A stretch of DNA of 6,458 nucleotides, from positions 1 through 6,458 of the forward strand of contig JAWLBR010000127.1 in the NCBI GenBank assembly GCA_041687495.1, in the 5' to 3' direction. Below are positions 5,286 through 6,458 of this stretch, in pieces. The notes beneath the pieces were generated by a model. The model was not told the DNA's origin, searched no databases, and saw only the letters and a list, made by a program, of their open reading frames with translations. This stretch comes from JAWLBR01 sp041687495. Its GTDB lineage: Bacteria; Bacillota; Limnochordia; DTU087; JAAYGB01. Position numbers and translations under genes: made by a program. Position 1 is the stretch's first letter. Each line of letters starts with the position of its first letter.

Positions 5286-6335
5286 GTGTTGCTGGCAACT
5301 ATGCTTCGACATATACCCAGACCGCTACTGTATATTGCCGGATTGGTCGTCACGGGAGTAGTACTGGGGAAGTGGATCTTTCCGTATACGGCTCCGTTTG
5401 TCATAGCCCTGTTTCTGGCGATGATCATCGAGCCGGTGGTAGGCTTTCTTCAAGGCAAGGTCAGAATCCCTCGGGGGTTGACAACCTTTATTGTCCTCCT
5501 CCTGCTGTTTATCATTGTCGCGGTAGTCGGAGTGAGCTTTCTAGTCCGGGCATTTGCTGAGCTTCAGGACTTTGCCCTGTCGGCTCAGGCCAGCGCGATT
5601 TTTGATCCCAGCCGTTTTCAACGGTGGTTGGAGTCCTACCAGGCTTTGCAGGAGTATGTTCCTGCAAATTTTGCCCAGGTAATCCAAGAAGAGGTACAAG
5701 AGGCCAGCAAGGCTGTGACCAATCTGGCCAGGAGTATGTTGGGCTTTATGGTTGATTTGGTCAAAGACATTCCTCGGATTGTCATCTATACCGTTGTGAC
5801 GTTTTTGGCGACGTTTTTCTTCATCAAGGATAAGGATAAGGTTAGTGCGGCCTTGCTCGCCCTAGTCCCAGAGCGCTATCGGGGGAGAACTTTGGAGATC
5901 CGTGATGGGATCTTGGCTGGAGCGATGGGGTATTTGCGGGCTCAGCTGACCATTGTGACCATAACGGCTGTCATCTCTACCGTTGCTTTTCTTGTCCTTG
6001 GAGTGCAATATATTTGGTTTCTAGTTGCCGTTATTTTTGTTCTGGATTTCATTCCGGTAATCGGGCCTTCGTTTATTTATTTCCCATGGGCGGGGTGGGC
6101 ACTGCTGAACGGCCAATTTTCGACGGCTGTGATTCTGCTGCTTAGCTATGCTTGTATTCTGATCAGCCGCCAAGCGTTAGAACCGAAGTTAGTCGGCGAC
6201 AGGATTGGGGTACACCCTCTGCTTACGCTCTTCTCCTTGTTTGTGGGAGTGCAGGTTCTCGGCGTAATTGGTTTTGTTGTTGGACCGCTAACAGTGATTA
6301 CCGTTAAGACGGTGCTCACTCTGCACAGTAAGTAG
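5286..6335 (+). CDS. YtvI-like integral membrane protein, AI-2E/PerM transporter superfamily
   Basis: A 349-residue polytopic membrane protein. Hydrophobic segments lie at about 12-30, 33-50, 64-88, 163-181, 220-240, 242-265, 277-298 and 308-345. A hydrophilic helical region (about 90-160) follows the third, as expected for the AI-2E/PerM superfamily. Family landmarks are PFVIALFLAMIIEPVV, the loop FFFIKDKDK (177-185), LDFIPVIGP (253-261) and the ending GVHPLLTLFSLFVG...GVIGFVVGPL. The last resembles the sporulation membrane protein YtvI more than the AI-2 exporter TqsA, but I do not assign the symbol. Transported substrate, if any, is unknown. GTG at 5286 is chosen from the AAAGGAG 5 nt upstream; TTG 5289 and ATG 5301 are alternatives, and the frame extends to 5142 without a ribosome site. 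It starts 173 bp after the kinase gene, with its own probable promoter, so the two may be transcribed separately. Confidence 0.88.
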   Translation: MLLATMLRHIPRPLLYIAGLVVTGVVLGKWIFPYTAPFVIALFLAMIIEPVVGFLQGKVRIPRGLTTFIVLLLLFIIVAVVGVSFLVRAFAELQDFALSAQASAIFDPSRFQRWLESYQALQEYVPANFAQVIQEEVQEASKAVTNLARSMLGFMVDLVKDIPRIVIYTVVTFLATFFFIKDKDKVSAALLALVPERYRGRTLEIRDGILAGAMGYLRAQLTIVTITAVISTVAFLVLGVQYIWFLVAVIFVLDFIPVIGPSFIYFPWAGWALLNGQFSTAVILLLSYACILISRQALEPKLVGDRIGVHPLLTLFSLFVGVQVLGVIGFVVGPLTVITVKTVLTLHSK

Positions 6336-6338
6336 GAA

Positions 6339-6370
6339 AAAGCAGCCCCTGGATTGCCAAGGGCTGCTTT
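6339..6370. terminator. Bidirectional intrinsic terminator
   Basis: AAAGCAGCCC (6339-6348) and GGGCTGCTTT (6361-6370) form a 10-bp stem with a 12-nt loop between two convergent genes, 3 bp after one stop and 16 bp before the other. The plus strand continues TTTCTAATTT. The minus strand reads into TTTTTCC, a good U tract. It should therefore terminate both genes. Confidence 0.88.
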
Positions 6371-6386
6371 CTAATTTGGGGGGTAG

Positions 6387-6458
6387 CTATTTGCCGTAGC
6401 AGGCCACGATCTCTCCGTAATAGAAGGTGTGGTAGTCACGCTGGGGATACCACTTATC
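6387..6458 (-). CDS. Flavin reductase/flavoredoxin-type protein, C-terminal end only
   Basis: The minus strand codes without interruption from the window edge to a TAG at 6387-6389, giving 23 residues that begin DKWYPQRDYHTFYYGEIV and end ACYGK. The YHTFYYGEIV-x-CY ending resembles the C-terminus of flavoredoxin-like proteins of the flavin reductase family, which bind FMN and reduce flavins or act as electron carriers in anaerobes. Its position against a shared bidirectional terminator supports a real gene end. Only the tail is visible, so the start, length and FMN-binding region cannot be checked and the family call is tentative. Confidence 0.6.
   Translation of the reverse strand, partial: DKWYPQRDYHTFYYGEIVACYGK

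Overview
The window (about 6.5 kb, roughly balanced base composition) looks like a chromosomal stretch from a spore-forming or formerly spore-forming Bacillota, probably an anaerobic Clostridia-type lineage. This rests on AGGAG-type Shine-Dalgarno sites with TTG/GTG starts, a ferritin-like diiron protein, a soluble PAS histidine kinase with an RNPxxxIK-type H-box, and a YtvI-like (AI-2E/PerM superfamily) membrane protein. Genus and species cannot be read from the sequence. I saw no rRNA, tRNA, CRISPR array or insertion sequence.

Layout. (1) 3-680, plus: the 3' part of an adenine deaminase gene, cut by the window edge and ending at a hairpin (709-745) shared with the convergent gene. (2) 2145 down to 773, minus: a two-gene unit, a rubrerythrin-type ferritin-like protein followed 38 bp later by a xylose-isomerase-like TIM-barrel sugar phosphate isomerase/epimerase. 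(3) 2146-2690: a 545-bp divergent spacer. It contains what looks like an internally deleted PfkB-family sugar kinase on the minus strand (2201-2357), with its Shine-Dalgarno and N-terminal signature kept, and a further unexplained block of about 330 bp. (4) 2691-3743, plus: a Gfo/Idh/MocA NAD(P)-dependent oxidoreductase, followed by a strong hairpin. (5) 3946-5112, plus: a PAS-HisKA-HATPase histidine kinase with no membrane segment and no response regulator beside it. (6) 5286-6335, plus: a multi-pass YtvI-like membrane protein, preceded by an extended -10 element inside a 38-bp imperfect dyad. (7) 6387-6458, minus: the last 23 codons of a flavin reductase/flavoredoxin-type protein, separated from gene 6 by a bidirectional terminator.

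How it fits together: the TIM-barrel isomerase, the Gfo/Idh dehydrogenase and the dead PfkB kinase are families that often occur together in sugar or polyol catabolism, so the middle of the window is probably the remains of a carbohydrate-use locus that has lost its kinase. The kinase plus YtvI-like pair suggests a sporulation or envelope function but is not proof of one. Most of the window is conventional. The items most worth checking are the kinase remnant, the dyad around the -10 element at 5196-5201, and the unexplained spacer block at 2358-2680.
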